A stretch of 64,000 bases of DNA from CAZECR01 sp964510495 (GTDB lineage: Bacteria > Patescibacteriota > Patescibacteriia > Magasanikbacterales > GWA2-37-8). The notes under the pieces were generated by a model that was not told the DNA's origin, searched no databases, and saw only the letters and a list, made by a program, of their open reading frames with translations. The position numbers were made by a program, and so were the translations under genes. The stretch covers positions 1-64,000 of the forward strand of contig CAZECR010000001.1 in assembly GCA_964510495.1 (NCBI GenBank). Direction: 5' to 3'. This document shows, piece by piece, positions 57,284-64,000 of the stretch (positions within the stretch are counted from its first letter, which is position 1; every line of letters begins with the position of its first letter).

Positions 57284-57727
57284 ATGGAGAAGTCCGCAGT
57301 TATCAATCGTCTCACGTCCGGCCTCGTGGTGCTCGCCACCATCCTCAGCCTCTCCGGCTGCGGACAGGGGTTCGAGCCGGTGCCGATTTACGACGATGAG
57401 ATCGAGGACTATTACTACGCCGATCTGAGCGCCAGTGGGCTTATCCCTGAGCAGCCGGCATGGGTCGTGGTGCGTAATATTCCGGAGGGCGGAAAGCTTG
57501 CTCTCCTGTATGGAAGTGACGCGAGCGATTCGCGTCCGCACCAGATCGGTTTTCTGGTCTGTCTGGCGAATGAGCAGGTTCACTCGCTCGCCACGGGGGA
57601 GATGGGGATGATGGCTTCGGAGCGGATGGAAGTGGGGAGCACCTACTACACAGGTGCAACGATGGTGAAGGTCATCTGCACGGTGCAGATCGACGGCGCC
57701 TACCACGCAGCAGTTCGCAAGAAGTAG
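57284..57727 (+). CDS. Lipoprotein of unknown function (147 aa)
   Basis: A 147-aa protein with a lipoprotein signal (INRLTSGLVVLATILSLSGC; lipobox LSGC with Cys26), so it is lipid-anchored to the membrane. The mature part begins with an acidic Tyr/Asp-rich stretch (IYDDEIEDYYYADLSASG) and then beta-like segments, with two further Cys. The ATG at 57284 follows AGGAG. It is GC-rich. The 3' region has a CACTCGA/TCGAGTG hairpin, a CGGTCAGG/CCTGACCG hairpin and a shared terminator. No family is recognised. Confidence 0.72.
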   Translation: MEKSAVINRLTSGLVVLATILSLSGCGQGFEPVPIYDDEIEDYYYADLSASGLIPEQPAWVVVRNIPEGGKLALLYGSDASDSRPHQIGFLVCLANEQVHSLATGEMGMMASERMEVGSTYYTGATMVKVICTVQIDGAYHAAVRKK

Positions 57728-57835
57728 CACTCGACCCCTTCCCGCATTCGAGTGTGTGTTTTCCCGGTCAGGCTGCGATTCAATTCGCGCCTGACCGATG
57801 TTCCTTAGTACTTTTAAAAAAAGTATTGAGGAGCA

Positions 57836-57868
57836 GAATAAAAAACTCCTGGTATCAGGAGTTTTTTT
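57836..57868. terminator. Terminator shared by the two lipoprotein genes
   Basis: AAAAACTCCTG/CAGGAGTTTTT with a 4-nt loop, symmetrical. It ends both the plus-strand (57727) and minus-strand (57937) cassettes. Confidence 0.85.
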
Positions 57869-57888
57869 ATTTTTAGTATGAGGGAGGG

Positions 57889-57922
57889 GGGTGGAGCGAG
57901 AAGAGAAAATATTTCTCGCTCC
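57889..57922 (-). repeat. GTGGAGCG 3' hairpin of the minus-strand lipoprotein
   Basis: A 12-bp stem GTGGAGCGAGAA/TTCTCGCTCCAC with a 10-nt loop, between the gene's stop and the terminator. It shares the GTGGAGCG end with the hairpin after OPT1. Confidence 0.8.
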
Positions 57923-57936
57923 ACAGTAGCGGGGGG

Positions 57937-58401
57937 CTACTTGGCGCTGGCGTCAAGAACCAGCTGGATTTTGGTGCGCGCCTGGCCGCCGAGCTGGGTT
58001 GGTCCGATGCCGGCAATACGTTCTACGCCGGTGACGAACTGGCTGTTCTCGCTCAGGAACGCTTCGGCGGTGATGTCGAATGTGAGCAGGCAGGCGAGCG
58101 GCGGGACGTGAATTGTCCAGTACGCCGGTAGCACACACTTCGGTGCCCCGAGCTTGAGGTCGGCCATCTTGATGGTCTTACCGTCGCAATCAATGGCGAT
58201 GGCTGTTCCGTTCATGCTGTCGCACTGTTCGAAGCGGTTCGGCGCGCTGTTCGGTGTCCGAAGCTCGATCGCGAGGCAGGCCTCGCTTACGCCGCACATC
58301 GAGAACGGATCGCTTGGTGGTGCCGCAGCAGGGGTGGCGAAGCCGCACCCACCAATGAGGAGACTGATCAAAGTGGTCGCAATATCAATGGTTCGGGACA
58401 T
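57937..58401 (-). CDS. Cys-rich lipoprotein of unknown function (154 aa)
   Basis: A 154-aa protein with a lipoprotein signal (RTIDIATTLISLLIGGC; Cys19 in IGGC). The mature part has further cysteines (CGVSEAC.., QCDSMNG, DCDG, KCVLP, LACLL) that could form disulfides, and an immunoglobulin-like beta region. CAGGAG precedes the ATG by 7 nt; the promoter is TTGAAA-17-TAGGGT (58456 to 58428), divergent from and overlapping the uvrC promoter. It is GC-rich. No family is recognised. Confidence 0.7.
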   Translation of the reverse strand: MSRTIDIATTLISLLIGGCGFATPAAAPPSDPFSMCGVSEACLAIELRTPNSAPNRFEQCDSMNGTAIAIDCDGKTIKMADLKLGAPKCVLPAYWTIHVPPLACLLTFDITAEAFLSENSQFVTGVERIAGIGPTQLGGQARTKIQLVLDASAK

Positions 58402-58468
58402 GGTGTTCTCCTGCGTGAGTTGCTTTGACCCTACCAGGAACCTTATTGCTTTTCAAGTGCCAGTTTTT

Positions 58469-58477
58469 TGCTATACT
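58469..58477 (+). promoter_or_regulatory. Extended -10 of uvrC
   Basis: TGCTATACT (58469-58477) ends 11 nt before the ATG, implying a leader of a few nt. There is no good -35 at 17 bp. Confidence 0.6.
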
Positions 58478-58488
58478 ACCTCTACTCT

Positions 58489-59745
58489 ATGGCCTTAGCA
58501 CTACAGGAATATCTAGCTGATCCAAGTAAGCTCCCCGACACGCCAGGGATTTATTTGTATTATGGTCAAAATAAGGAGTTGTTGTACGTAGGTAAAGCCA
58601 CGTCACTTCGTAGTCGTGTGCGCAGTTATTTCCGCGGGAAGCGTACACCACGGCCGATTGAAGAAATGATCCACGAGGTTGTCAAAATCGATTACCGACA
58701 GACTGATTCGGTGCTCGAGGCAATTATTTTGGAAGCTTTATCGATTCGTCGATTTCATCCTAAATATAATGTACTTGGTAAAGATGATAAAAGTTGGAAT
58801 TATTTAGTGTTAACTCGAGATGAGTTTTCGTCGCTCAAGACCTCGCGCGAGCATGATCTCGAGGCTATGAGCCGAGCTGAGATTAAAAAAAAGTATCTCA
58901 AAATATTTGGTCCGTTTCCAGGACTCAATGCCAAAGCAACGCTTAAGCTTTTACGCCAGCTGTTTTGTTTTTCCACGTGTGAGCCCGGTGTGGGGCGGCC
59001 TTGTTTTTATTATGAAATCAATCAGTGTTTGGGGGTATGTATGGGTACGGTCACAGCCAAAGAGTATCAGGAACTCGTTATCCGTCCTTTAAGTTTATTT
59101 TTGGACGGTAAGAAAAAACAAGTTGTCAAAGAGTTTGAAAAGCAAATGAAGCTGGCGAGTCGAGCTCAAAATTTTGAAACCGCGGCGCGCCTGCGCAACC
59201 AATTGCAATCACTCTACCGCATCCATGATGTAGCGCTCCTCAATAATAGTTTTTACACAGATGAAGGATCAAATGATCCGAATGCTAAACGGTTACGTAT
59301 CGAAGGGTATGATATTTCCAATTTGGGCCGGACAGATAAAGTGGGGAGTATGGTAGTGTTTGATAACAGTGGTCCCGTCTCGAGTCAGTATCGTAAATTT
59401 ACAATTAAAACAGTCGAAGGCCAAAGTGATGTTGATTCACTTGCTGAAGTAATTAATCGCCGCCTGAATCATACCGAATGGCCTTTCCCTGATGTATTTC
59501 TAATTGATGGCGGGCGGCCGCAAGTTAATAAGGTGAATCAGGTATTGGGTGAACGCCAAATCACTATTCCAGTTGTGGGTATTGCCAAAGGACCGGAACG
59601 TAAACGCAATGATTTTATCTTGGGCACACTTACCCCGGCGTTTATTGCTTTTGTTGACGAACATCGTACTTTATTGGTAAAGGTGCGTGATGAGGCGCAT
59701 CGTTTTGCTATAACTTTTAATAGGAGTAAGCGAAAAATTAAATAA
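58489..59745 (+). CDS. uvrC: UvrC-type excinuclease subunit, C-terminally short
   Basis: A 418-aa protein; typical UvrC has approx. 600. It retains the GIY-YIG 3'-incision domain (GIYLYYGQNKELLYVGKATSLRSRV, about 20-50), the CEPGxGRPCFYYEIxQCLGVC zinc-type region (about 160-185), the UVR helix (EKQMKLASRAQNFETAARLRNQL, about 220) and an RNase H-like domain (RIEGYDISNLGRTDKVGSMVVF near 280, VFLIDGGRPQVN near 340, FVDEHRTLLVKVRDEAHRFAI near 390). The C-terminal (HhH)2 DNA-binding domain is absent. Shortened UvrC is common in CPR. rsmE follows by 5 bp. Confidence 0.9.
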   Translation: MALALQEYLADPSKLPDTPGIYLYYGQNKELLYVGKATSLRSRVRSYFRGKRTPRPIEEMIHEVVKIDYRQTDSVLEAIILEALSIRRFHPKYNVLGKDDKSWNYLVLTRDEFSSLKTSREHDLEAMSRAEIKKKYLKIFGPFPGLNAKATLKLLRQLFCFSTCEPGVGRPCFYYEINQCLGVCMGTVTAKEYQELVIRPLSLFLDGKKKQVVKEFEKQMKLASRAQNFETAARLRNQLQSLYRIHDVALLNNSFYTDEGSNDPNAKRLRIEGYDISNLGRTDKVGSMVVFDNSGPVSSQYRKFTIKTVEGQSDVDSLAEVINRRLNHTEWPFPDVFLIDGGRPQVNKVNQVLGERQITIPVVGIAKGPERKRNDFILGTLTPAFIAFVDEHRTLLVKVRDEAHRFAITFNRSKRKIK

Positions 59746-59750
59746 AATTT

Positions 59751-60452
59751 ATGAAACTCCATTATTTTATCACCCCCTTTAGTGTGGCTGAAGAAACAGT
59801 TGCTGTCGCGGATACAAAAGTTATTCATCACATTAAAGACGTTTTAAAAATAGACGTGGGTGAAAAAATTATGCTGGCCGATGGGGCAGGGAATAAAGTA
59901 TTGATTCGATTGTCTAAACTCGGCAAAGATTTTCTGGAAGGGCAGCTCTTGGAGCATGAAGCTGATTTGCCGCTCGCGCCGGCCGTAACACTCTACGCGG
60001 CAATGTTGAAGCGCGATATGTTTGAGCTCGTGGTGCAAAAAGCAGTTGAGCTTGGAATTACAAAAATTGTACCGCTCATAACTGAGCGAACTGTAAAGCT
60101 TGGTTTTAATCGTGAACGCTTGGAGAGAATCATTATTGAAGCGGTGGAACAGTCGGAACAAAGTATTGTTCCGATGCTTGGTGAGCCATTGTCGTTGTCG
60201 GGGGCGTTTGCTGGGACTGCCGAAAGTAGTTGTTATTTTTTTCAACAAGAAGGGTCAAAGATTGCAGAGGTTATTCTTTCCGATAAAAAACCAATTGCAC
60301 TTTTTATTGGCCCTGAAGGAGGCTTTGCCCCAGAAGAAGTCGGGCTCGCTAAGGCGCAGGGCGCTACCCTCGTGAGTCTTGGGCCTACCATGCTCCGTGC
60401 TGAAACAGCAGCTATTGCAACAGTATTTTGGGCACGCAATTTGCTAAAGTAA
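59751..60452 (+). CDS. rsmE: 16S rRNA (uracil-1498-N3)-methyltransferase
   Basis: A 233-aa SPOUT methyltransferase that methylates U1498 of 16S rRNA. There is a PUA-like N-terminal domain, followed by a knotted SAM-binding domain with MLKRDMFELVVQKAVELGITKIVPLITERT, the knot motif LFIGPEGGFAPEEV and LGPTMLRAETAAI at the end. The size is normal. It starts 5 bp after uvrC without a ribosome site. Confidence 0.92.
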   Translation: MKLHYFITPFSVAEETVAVADTKVIHHIKDVLKIDVGEKIMLADGAGNKVLIRLSKLGKDFLEGQLLEHEADLPLAPAVTLYAAMLKRDMFELVVQKAVELGITKIVPLITERTVKLGFNRERLERIIIEAVEQSEQSIVPMLGEPLSLSGAFAGTAESSCYFFQQEGSKIAEVILSDKKPIALFIGPEGGFAPEEVGLAKAQGATLVSLGPTMLRAETAAIATVFWARNLLK

Positions 60453-60461
60453 CGTGTAAGG

Positions 60462-60490
60462 TTGTCAGAACGAGCGCAGGAGTCTATACT
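60462..60490 (+). promoter_or_regulatory. Promoter of the bcp-like gene
   Basis: TTGTCA (60462-60467), 17 bp, TATACT (60485-60490), 21 nt before the ATG at 60512. Confidence 0.7.
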
Positions 60491-60511
60491 ACAATAATTA
60501 ATCACTTTTGT

Positions 60512-60982
60512 ATGAAATTAACAGTTGGCTCCATTGCGCCGGATTTTTCCTTGCCTGATAGTGAAGGGGTCATGCATGCCCTCAAGGACTATCACGGGAA
60601 GTATGTGCTTATCTATTTTTATCCAAAAGACGATACCCCAGGCTGTACGACTGAAGCATGTAGTTTTCGTGATAATGTAAGTCGTTTTAAGGAGCGTGGT
60701 ATTACTGTGCTGGGGGTGAGTGCGGATAGCGCGCAAAAACATCAAAAATTTGCCGCTAAGTATAAGCTGCCCTTTACGCTCTTGTCTGACGAATCGAAAG
60801 ATATGCTTCTGGCCTACGGTGTGTGGGGAAAGAAGAAGTTTATCGGTCGTGAATATGATGGTATTTTCCGTAATTCCTTTTTGATTGACCCTGAAGGGAA
60901 AATTCTTAAAATCTACGAAAACGTTAAACCTGCCAAACACATCGAAGAAATTTTGCAGGATTTTGCTGAACTCACTGCTTAA
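60512..60982 (+). CDS. bcp: Thioredoxin-dependent peroxiredoxin (Bcp/PrxQ type)
   Basis: A 156-aa peroxiredoxin that reduces peroxides. It has YFYPKDDTPGCTTEACSFRD with peroxidatic Cys45 and resolving Cys50 (the i+5 pattern of Bcp), the conserved Arg in FRNSFLIDPEG, and a thioredoxin fold throughout. A full-length, cytosolic protein. The gene after it begins 11 bp later and may be in the same transcript. Confidence 0.92.
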   Translation: MKLTVGSIAPDFSLPDSEGVMHALKDYHGKYVLIYFYPKDDTPGCTTEACSFRDNVSRFKERGITVLGVSADSAQKHQKFAAKYKLPFTLLSDESKDMLLAYGVWGKKKFIGREYDGIFRNSFLIDPEGKILKIYENVKPAKHIEEILQDFAELTA

Positions 60983-60993
60983 TTTCTACACTC

Positions 60994-61401
60994 ATGCCTG
61001 ATCTGTTTACGGTTTCATACGGAGAAATTTTGTGGGATTCTTACGATGGACCAGCACAGCGTATTTTAATAATGGCCACCTTAGCGAGTCAGTCCAAAGA
61101 AGCGATCGGACTTTTGGCTACGGATGGACTCGCTCAATTTGAAGCTAAGCGAGATCGGATACGTTTTCCTAAGCCAGATATTCGTTTATTCAAGTGTGAG
61201 CGGCAGGGAACAGTGTGGCAACTGGTTGATTATGATGAGCGCCTACCGGGCGACACTATTTCGCTAAAAGACTGGGTTTTGGAGTATGAATCGGTCCTAG
61301 AATCGGATGTGGTTCGGCTGGCCTTACAGGCTAAGATGCCTATGCTGCAGAATGGTTTTTTACAGCAGGTAGCAGGGCGCCTTGTGTCCCAGAATGCTTA
61401 A
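60994..61401 (+). CDS. Uncharacterised protein (135 aa)
   Basis: A 135-aa soluble protein with alternating hydrophobic strands and helices (LFTVSYGEILWDSYDG.., KPDIRLFKCERQGTVWQLVDYDE). There is no signal peptide, metal motif or known domain. It is co-oriented with bcp and 11 bp after it. Confidence 0.55.
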   Translation: MPDLFTVSYGEILWDSYDGPAQRILIMATLASQSKEAIGLLATDGLAQFEAKRDRIRFPKPDIRLFKCERQGTVWQLVDYDERLPGDTISLKDWVLEYESVLESDVVRLALQAKMPMLQNGFLQQVAGRLVSQNA

Positions 61402-61431
61402 AAAAAGGCTCTACACAAGAAAAAGTCTTGA

Positions 61432-61460
61432 CAATTATTGTCAAATTTACTAGTATATTA
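61432..61460 (+). promoter_or_regulatory. Promoter of the zinc-ribbon gene (leaderless)
   Basis: TTGACA (about 61429-61434), 17 bp, TAGTAT (about 61452-61457), then 11 nt to the ATG at 61468. Confidence 0.6.
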
Positions 61461-61467
61461 CTGCCTT

Positions 61468-61824
61468 ATGCAGAAACAGCCGACACCCACAGACTCCTGG
61501 CGCGAGGCATTAAAATTCATCAATAAATGCCCGATTTGCTCGAATAGCTATACGCCCGAGCAGGCAACTTTGTTTGGAAAAAACGAAGCGGCCAGTTTGG
61601 TGCATTTAACCTGTACGAAGTGTCAAAGCTATTTTGTGGCAATGATTTTGGTGCTTGGTCAAGGTTTTAGTTCGGTTGGTATGGTCACAGACCTCAGTCT
61701 CAAAGATGCTGAAAGGCTCTCGACCGTACAGCCTATTACGATGAATGAAGCGATTGCCGGTTTTCAGTTAATCCAAAATACAGGAATGTTTAACTCATTA
61801 ATCCTAAGTGGTACTATAGTATGA
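61468..61824 (+). CDS. Zinc-ribbon-like small protein (118 aa)
   Basis: A 118-aa protein with two CxxC pairs (CPIC about 22-25, CTKC about 48-51) spaced as in a zinc ribbon, followed by a hydrophobic stretch (SYFVAMILVLGQGFSSVGMVTDL). Its stop overlaps the rplY start (ATGA), so the two are translationally coupled. This places it with ribosome biogenesis, but no family is recognised. Confidence 0.65.
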   Translation: MQKQPTPTDSWREALKFINKCPICSNSYTPEQATLFGKNEAASLVHLTCTKCQSYFVAMILVLGQGFSSVGMVTDLSLKDAERLSTVQPITMNEAIAGFQLIQNTGMFNSLILSGTIV

Positions 61825-62522
61825 CATATTCACTCTCCGCTGTTACAAGAACAACGCGAGGAGATACAACGCGTGAACAGGGCCAAATTCCAGCAGTACT
61901 CTACGGTGCTGGCGCGGATCCTCAGTCGCTTGCAGTTGATTTCCCAAGCTTTGTAAAATTATATAAATCCGCTGGTGAAGCGAGTCTTATTGACTTAACA
62001 GTTGATGGCAAGGATGCTGGTAAAGCACTTGTTCAGGACGTTCAGCTCGACCCCGTTAAAGATCGCGTGATCCACGTTGATTTGCGTCGTATTGATATGA
62101 CCAAACCAATGACGGCTACCGTTGAACTTAAGTTCGTTGGTGAAGCGCCAGTTGTTAAAGCTCAGGGTGGTACCGTTGTTACCAACGTTAACACCGTTGA
62201 AGTTCGTTGTTTGCCAAAAGATTTGGTATCAACACTGGAAATTGATTTAGCAGGCCTCAATTCTTTTGATGATGCTATCAAGATTAAAGATATTAAACTT
62301 CCGGAAGGGCTTCAGATTACTTCTCCAAGTGAAAACGATTTGGTTGTTAAAGCGACTCCAGCCATTACTGAAGATGAAGTTAAGAAAATGGAAGAAGCTG
62401 GAACGAGTGCAGTTGATCTTAGTAAGATCGAGTCTGCTAAGAAGAAGAAAGAAGATGAAGAAGGTGCTGAAGGCGCTGCAACAGCCGCCGACGACAAGAA
62501 AGCTGCTCCAGAAAAGAAATAA
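61821..62522 (+). CDS. rplY: 50S ribosomal protein L25/general stress protein Ctc
   Basis: A 233-aa 5S rRNA-binding protein of the long (Ctc/TL5) type. The N-terminal L25 domain (1-95) has VTRTTRGDTTREQGQIPAVLYGAG and the C-terminal TL5 beta domain (100-190) has the LKFVGEAPVVKAQGGTVVTNVNTVEVRCLPKDLVSTLEIDL pattern. An acidic/basic Ala/Lys-rich tail follows. The start overlaps the previous gene. Confidence 0.92.
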   Translation: MTYSLSAVTRTTRGDTTREQGQIPAVLYGAGADPQSLAVDFPSFVKLYKSAGEASLIDLTVDGKDAGKALVQDVQLDPVKDRVIHVDLRRIDMTKPMTATVELKFVGEAPVVKAQGGTVVTNVNTVEVRCLPKDLVSTLEIDLAGLNSFDDAIKIKDIKLPEGLQITSPSENDLVVKATPAITEDEVKKMEEAGTSAVDLSKIESAKKKKEDEEGAEGAATAADDKKAAPEKK

Positions 62523-62532
62523 CATACTTCCA

Positions 62533-62565
62533 AAAATAGAGCGCTATCAGCGCTCTATTTTTTTG
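62533..62565 (+). terminator. Terminator after rplY
   Basis: AAAATAGAGCGC/GCGCTCTATTTT with a 5-nt loop and seven Ts. Confidence 0.87.
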
Positions 62566-62576
62566 TTCGGCCAGTA

Positions 62577-62585
62577 TGGTATACT
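62577..62585 (+). promoter_or_regulatory. Extended -10 of the DUF3048 gene (leaderless)
   Basis: TGGTATACT ends 7 nt before the ATG at 62593, so transcription would start at the start codon. Confidence 0.65.
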
Positions 62586-62592
62586 CCTGTGT

Positions 62593-63648
62593 ATGATTAC
62601 TTCACTTGGTCAGCAATCTAAATATGTGTATGCGGTTGTAGCCGCTATTCTTGTCGTTGCTGCCGTAATCGCAGGGTATTTTTGGTATCAAGGAAATATA
62701 CCGCCAGAAATAGATACAGTACCTCCACCAGCAATTTCACCCTGGCACAGTGCGCTAACCGGGCTTCCGGTTGCGAGTGCCACTGACGAGTATCCGCAGG
62801 TCGTGGGGGTGATGTTCGATAATCATGTTGATGCGCGGCCGCAGTCCGGGCTCGACAAGGCAGACATTGTTTATGAAGCACCAGTCGAGGGTGGGATCAC
62901 GAGATTTTTTGGAATTTTTTCAGCCAGCACAACGGTCCTAAAAATTGGTCCGGTTAGAAGCGCTCGGCCATATTTTTTGGATTGGCTTCAAGAATATGGT
63001 GACGCAATGTATTTGCATTCCGGTGGTTCGCCGGAAGCACTCCAGCTTATCCAAACACGAAATCTGTTCGATGCGAATGAATTTTATCGTGGCCCTTATT
63101 ATTGGCGTGACAACAGTCGTTTTGCTCCGCACAACCTCTATTCAAATAGCGATAACTGGCAAAAGATGGTAGCAAAATATGGTGCTACGCGTACCGCGTT
63201 GCCCTGGCAGGGCTGGAAATTTGCTAACGAAAGTGCGGTTACGAGTACACCTGGTGCGCACGCCAGTGTTACGGTAAAGTATGCAAGTAACTATATTGTT
63301 TCTTGGCAGTTTACTTCGTCTACTGGCTGGTATGTTCGCCTTTTAAATACGAAGCCGTATAGTACCGAGGAAGGTGTGCCGATTGTTGCGGACTCCGTAG
63401 TATTCGCGAGCATGAGCGTGGCTACGATTGATAATGAAGGACGGCGTGAAATTCAAACTGTGGGTTCAGGAGACGCCACGATATTAACGGGTGGAAATTT
63501 ACTCAAGGGTACGTGGAAGAAAAATGGTCTTACCGATCGAACACGGTGGTATGATTCAGTGGGTAATGAAATTATTTTGATGCCTGGCAAAACATGGGTG
63601 CAAATTGTTCCAGCAGAAATCGGACTTACGATCGAGTCGGAAGGTTAA
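62593..63648 (+). CDS. DUF3048 (YerB-like) membrane-anchored protein
   Basis: A 351-aa protein with an N-terminal TM anchor (about 10-33, YVYAVVAAILVVAAVIAGYFWY) and an extracytoplasmic DUF3048 domain: SPLTGLPV-like SALTGLPVASATDEYPQVVGVMFDNHVDARPQSGLDKADIVYEAPVEGGITRFFGIF, then GPVRSARPYFLDWLQEYGDAMYLHSGGSPEAL and a C-terminal beta domain. The function of the family is unknown; YerB-type proteins are lipoproteins or membrane proteins of Gram-positive bacteria. The ATG at 62593 is chosen over a longer overlapping frame because a TATACT precedes it by 7 nt. Confidence 0.85.
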   Translation: MITSLGQQSKYVYAVVAAILVVAAVIAGYFWYQGNIPPEIDTVPPPAISPWHSALTGLPVASATDEYPQVVGVMFDNHVDARPQSGLDKADIVYEAPVEGGITRFFGIFSASTTVLKIGPVRSARPYFLDWLQEYGDAMYLHSGGSPEALQLIQTRNLFDANEFYRGPYYWRDNSRFAPHNLYSNSDNWQKMVAKYGATRTALPWQGWKFANESAVTSTPGAHASVTVKYASNYIVSWQFTSSTGWYVRLLNTKPYSTEEGVPIVADSVVFASMSVATIDNEGRREIQTVGSGDATILTGGNLLKGTWKKNGLTDRTRWYDSVGNEIILMPGKTWVQIVPAEIGLTIESEG

Positions 63649-64000
63649 TTGCGATCAGGCGCTCGTGCCCGGATAAATCTTTATGAACCTGAGTACTTGC
63701 CGTGGGCAAGTATTTTTTTATGAGTACCAGTATCGAGTTGGTTTGGCTTGGGTCAATTTCAAAATACAAACATACTTCGTTTGCATGCTGCGGTAAAAAT
63801 TGCTCAGTAAGTTGTTCAAGCAGTTCGCGGTAGAGGGCCAAACCATGTTCTTCAGCTACCAGCGCATGATACGGTTCGCGTTGGATACTCGTTTCGGCTC
63901 TAAATTGAGCAGCGGTAAGATAGGGGAGATTCGCCGTAATCATAATCACGCCATCAGTGATTTGATTTCCGTGTATTCCGAAAAGAGGGGCTAAAAGATT
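63626..64000 (-). CDS. prmC: Release factor glutamine methyltransferase, partial
   Basis: The right edge cuts this minus-strand gene; the last approx. 124 residues are visible and the N-terminus is outside. PrmC methylates the GGQ glutamine of release factors. The NPPY substrate motif appears as NLPYL (VIMITANLPYLTAAQF), then QREPYHALVAEEHGLALYRELLEQLTEQFLP matches the EPxxALDGGxDGLxxYRxL segment. The change of NPPY to NLPY occurs in some CPR-type homologues. It overlaps the DUF3048 gene by 23 bp and contains that gene's terminator. Confidence 0.8.
   Translation of the reverse strand, partial: NLLAPLFGIHGNQITDGVIMITANLPYLTAAQFRAETSIQREPYHALVAEEHGLALYRELLEQLTEQFLPQHANEVCLYFEIDPSQTNSILVLIKKYLPTASTQVHKDLSGHERLIAINLPTRS
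63695..63720 (+). terminator. Terminator of the DUF3048 gene, inside prmC
   Basis: ACTTGCC (63695-63701)/GGCAAGT (63705-63711) with ATTTTTTT after it. It lies wholly within the coding sequence of the convergent prmC gene. Confidence 0.75.

Overview
The window looks like part of a chromosome from a Patescibacteria/CPR bacterium (Parcubacteria-type). This rests on several things seen together: a PilB-type ATPase beside a baseplate-J-like protein, DUF4012 and DUF3048 proteins, a UvrC that ends before its C-terminal HhH region, a ThrRS without a TGS domain, a FemX-like protein, and many conserved-looking proteins of unknown function. Nothing in the window is diagnostic of a particular phylum within the CPR. 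There is no rRNA operon, CRISPR array or clear transposase. About 50 protein genes, three tRNAs, RNase P RNA and one T-box riboswitch can be supported.

Layout. 0-6 kb: end of an endonuclease Q-like gene, a 33-residue lysine-rich histone H1-like gene with a long folded leader, a 573-residue protein with a beta-carbonic-anhydrase-like signature, tRNA-Arg and tRNA-Lys, then rnc-nusB-rpmF, a FemX-like gene and a second tRNA-Arg. 6-9 kb: an accessory island with two paralogous secreted proteins, each followed by the same approx. 72-nt RNA hairpin, and an orphan gene. 9-18 kb: gyrA group, rpsA, a coiled-coil protein, ftsH. 18-25.7 kb: membrane protein, pilB, baseplate-J-like protein, then a T-box-controlled hpt-thrS-miaA operon. 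25.7-34.8 kb: two surface proteins (one a DUF4012 protein with an N-terminal zinc knuckle), a MgtE_N/CBS protein paired with an Nramp-type transporter, and a protein ending in an L7/L12-like domain. 34.8-41.6 kb: exopolysaccharide glycosyltransferases, RNase P RNA, rodA. 43.8-59.7 kb: uvrB, uvrA and uvrC, separated by a second accessory stretch with two OPT transporters, small secreted proteins and lipoproteins. 59.7-64 kb: rsmE, a bcp peroxiredoxin, a zinc-ribbon protein and rplY, a DUF3048 protein and partial prmC.

Two modes of expression are visible. Housekeeping genes generally have no Shine-Dalgarno sequence, and several have a -10 box (TATACT/TATAAT) only 7-13 nt before the start codon, which predicts leaderless mRNAs. 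A second class has visibly higher GC, mostly encodes exported, lipid-anchored or membrane proteins, and is built as self-contained cassettes: a TTGACN -35, usually exactly 17 bp before the -10, a strong AGGAGG-type site, the gene, one or more long 3' hairpins and a separate intrinsic terminator. These cassettes lie between core genes in both orientations. They are the most distinctive feature of the window and look like a coherent secreted/envelope gene set, either acquired or separately expressed.

The best candidates for something undescribed are the paralogous secreted proteins with their covarying 3' RNA element, the cassette class as a whole, the carbonic-anhydrase-like protein, and the structured leader of the histone-like gene.
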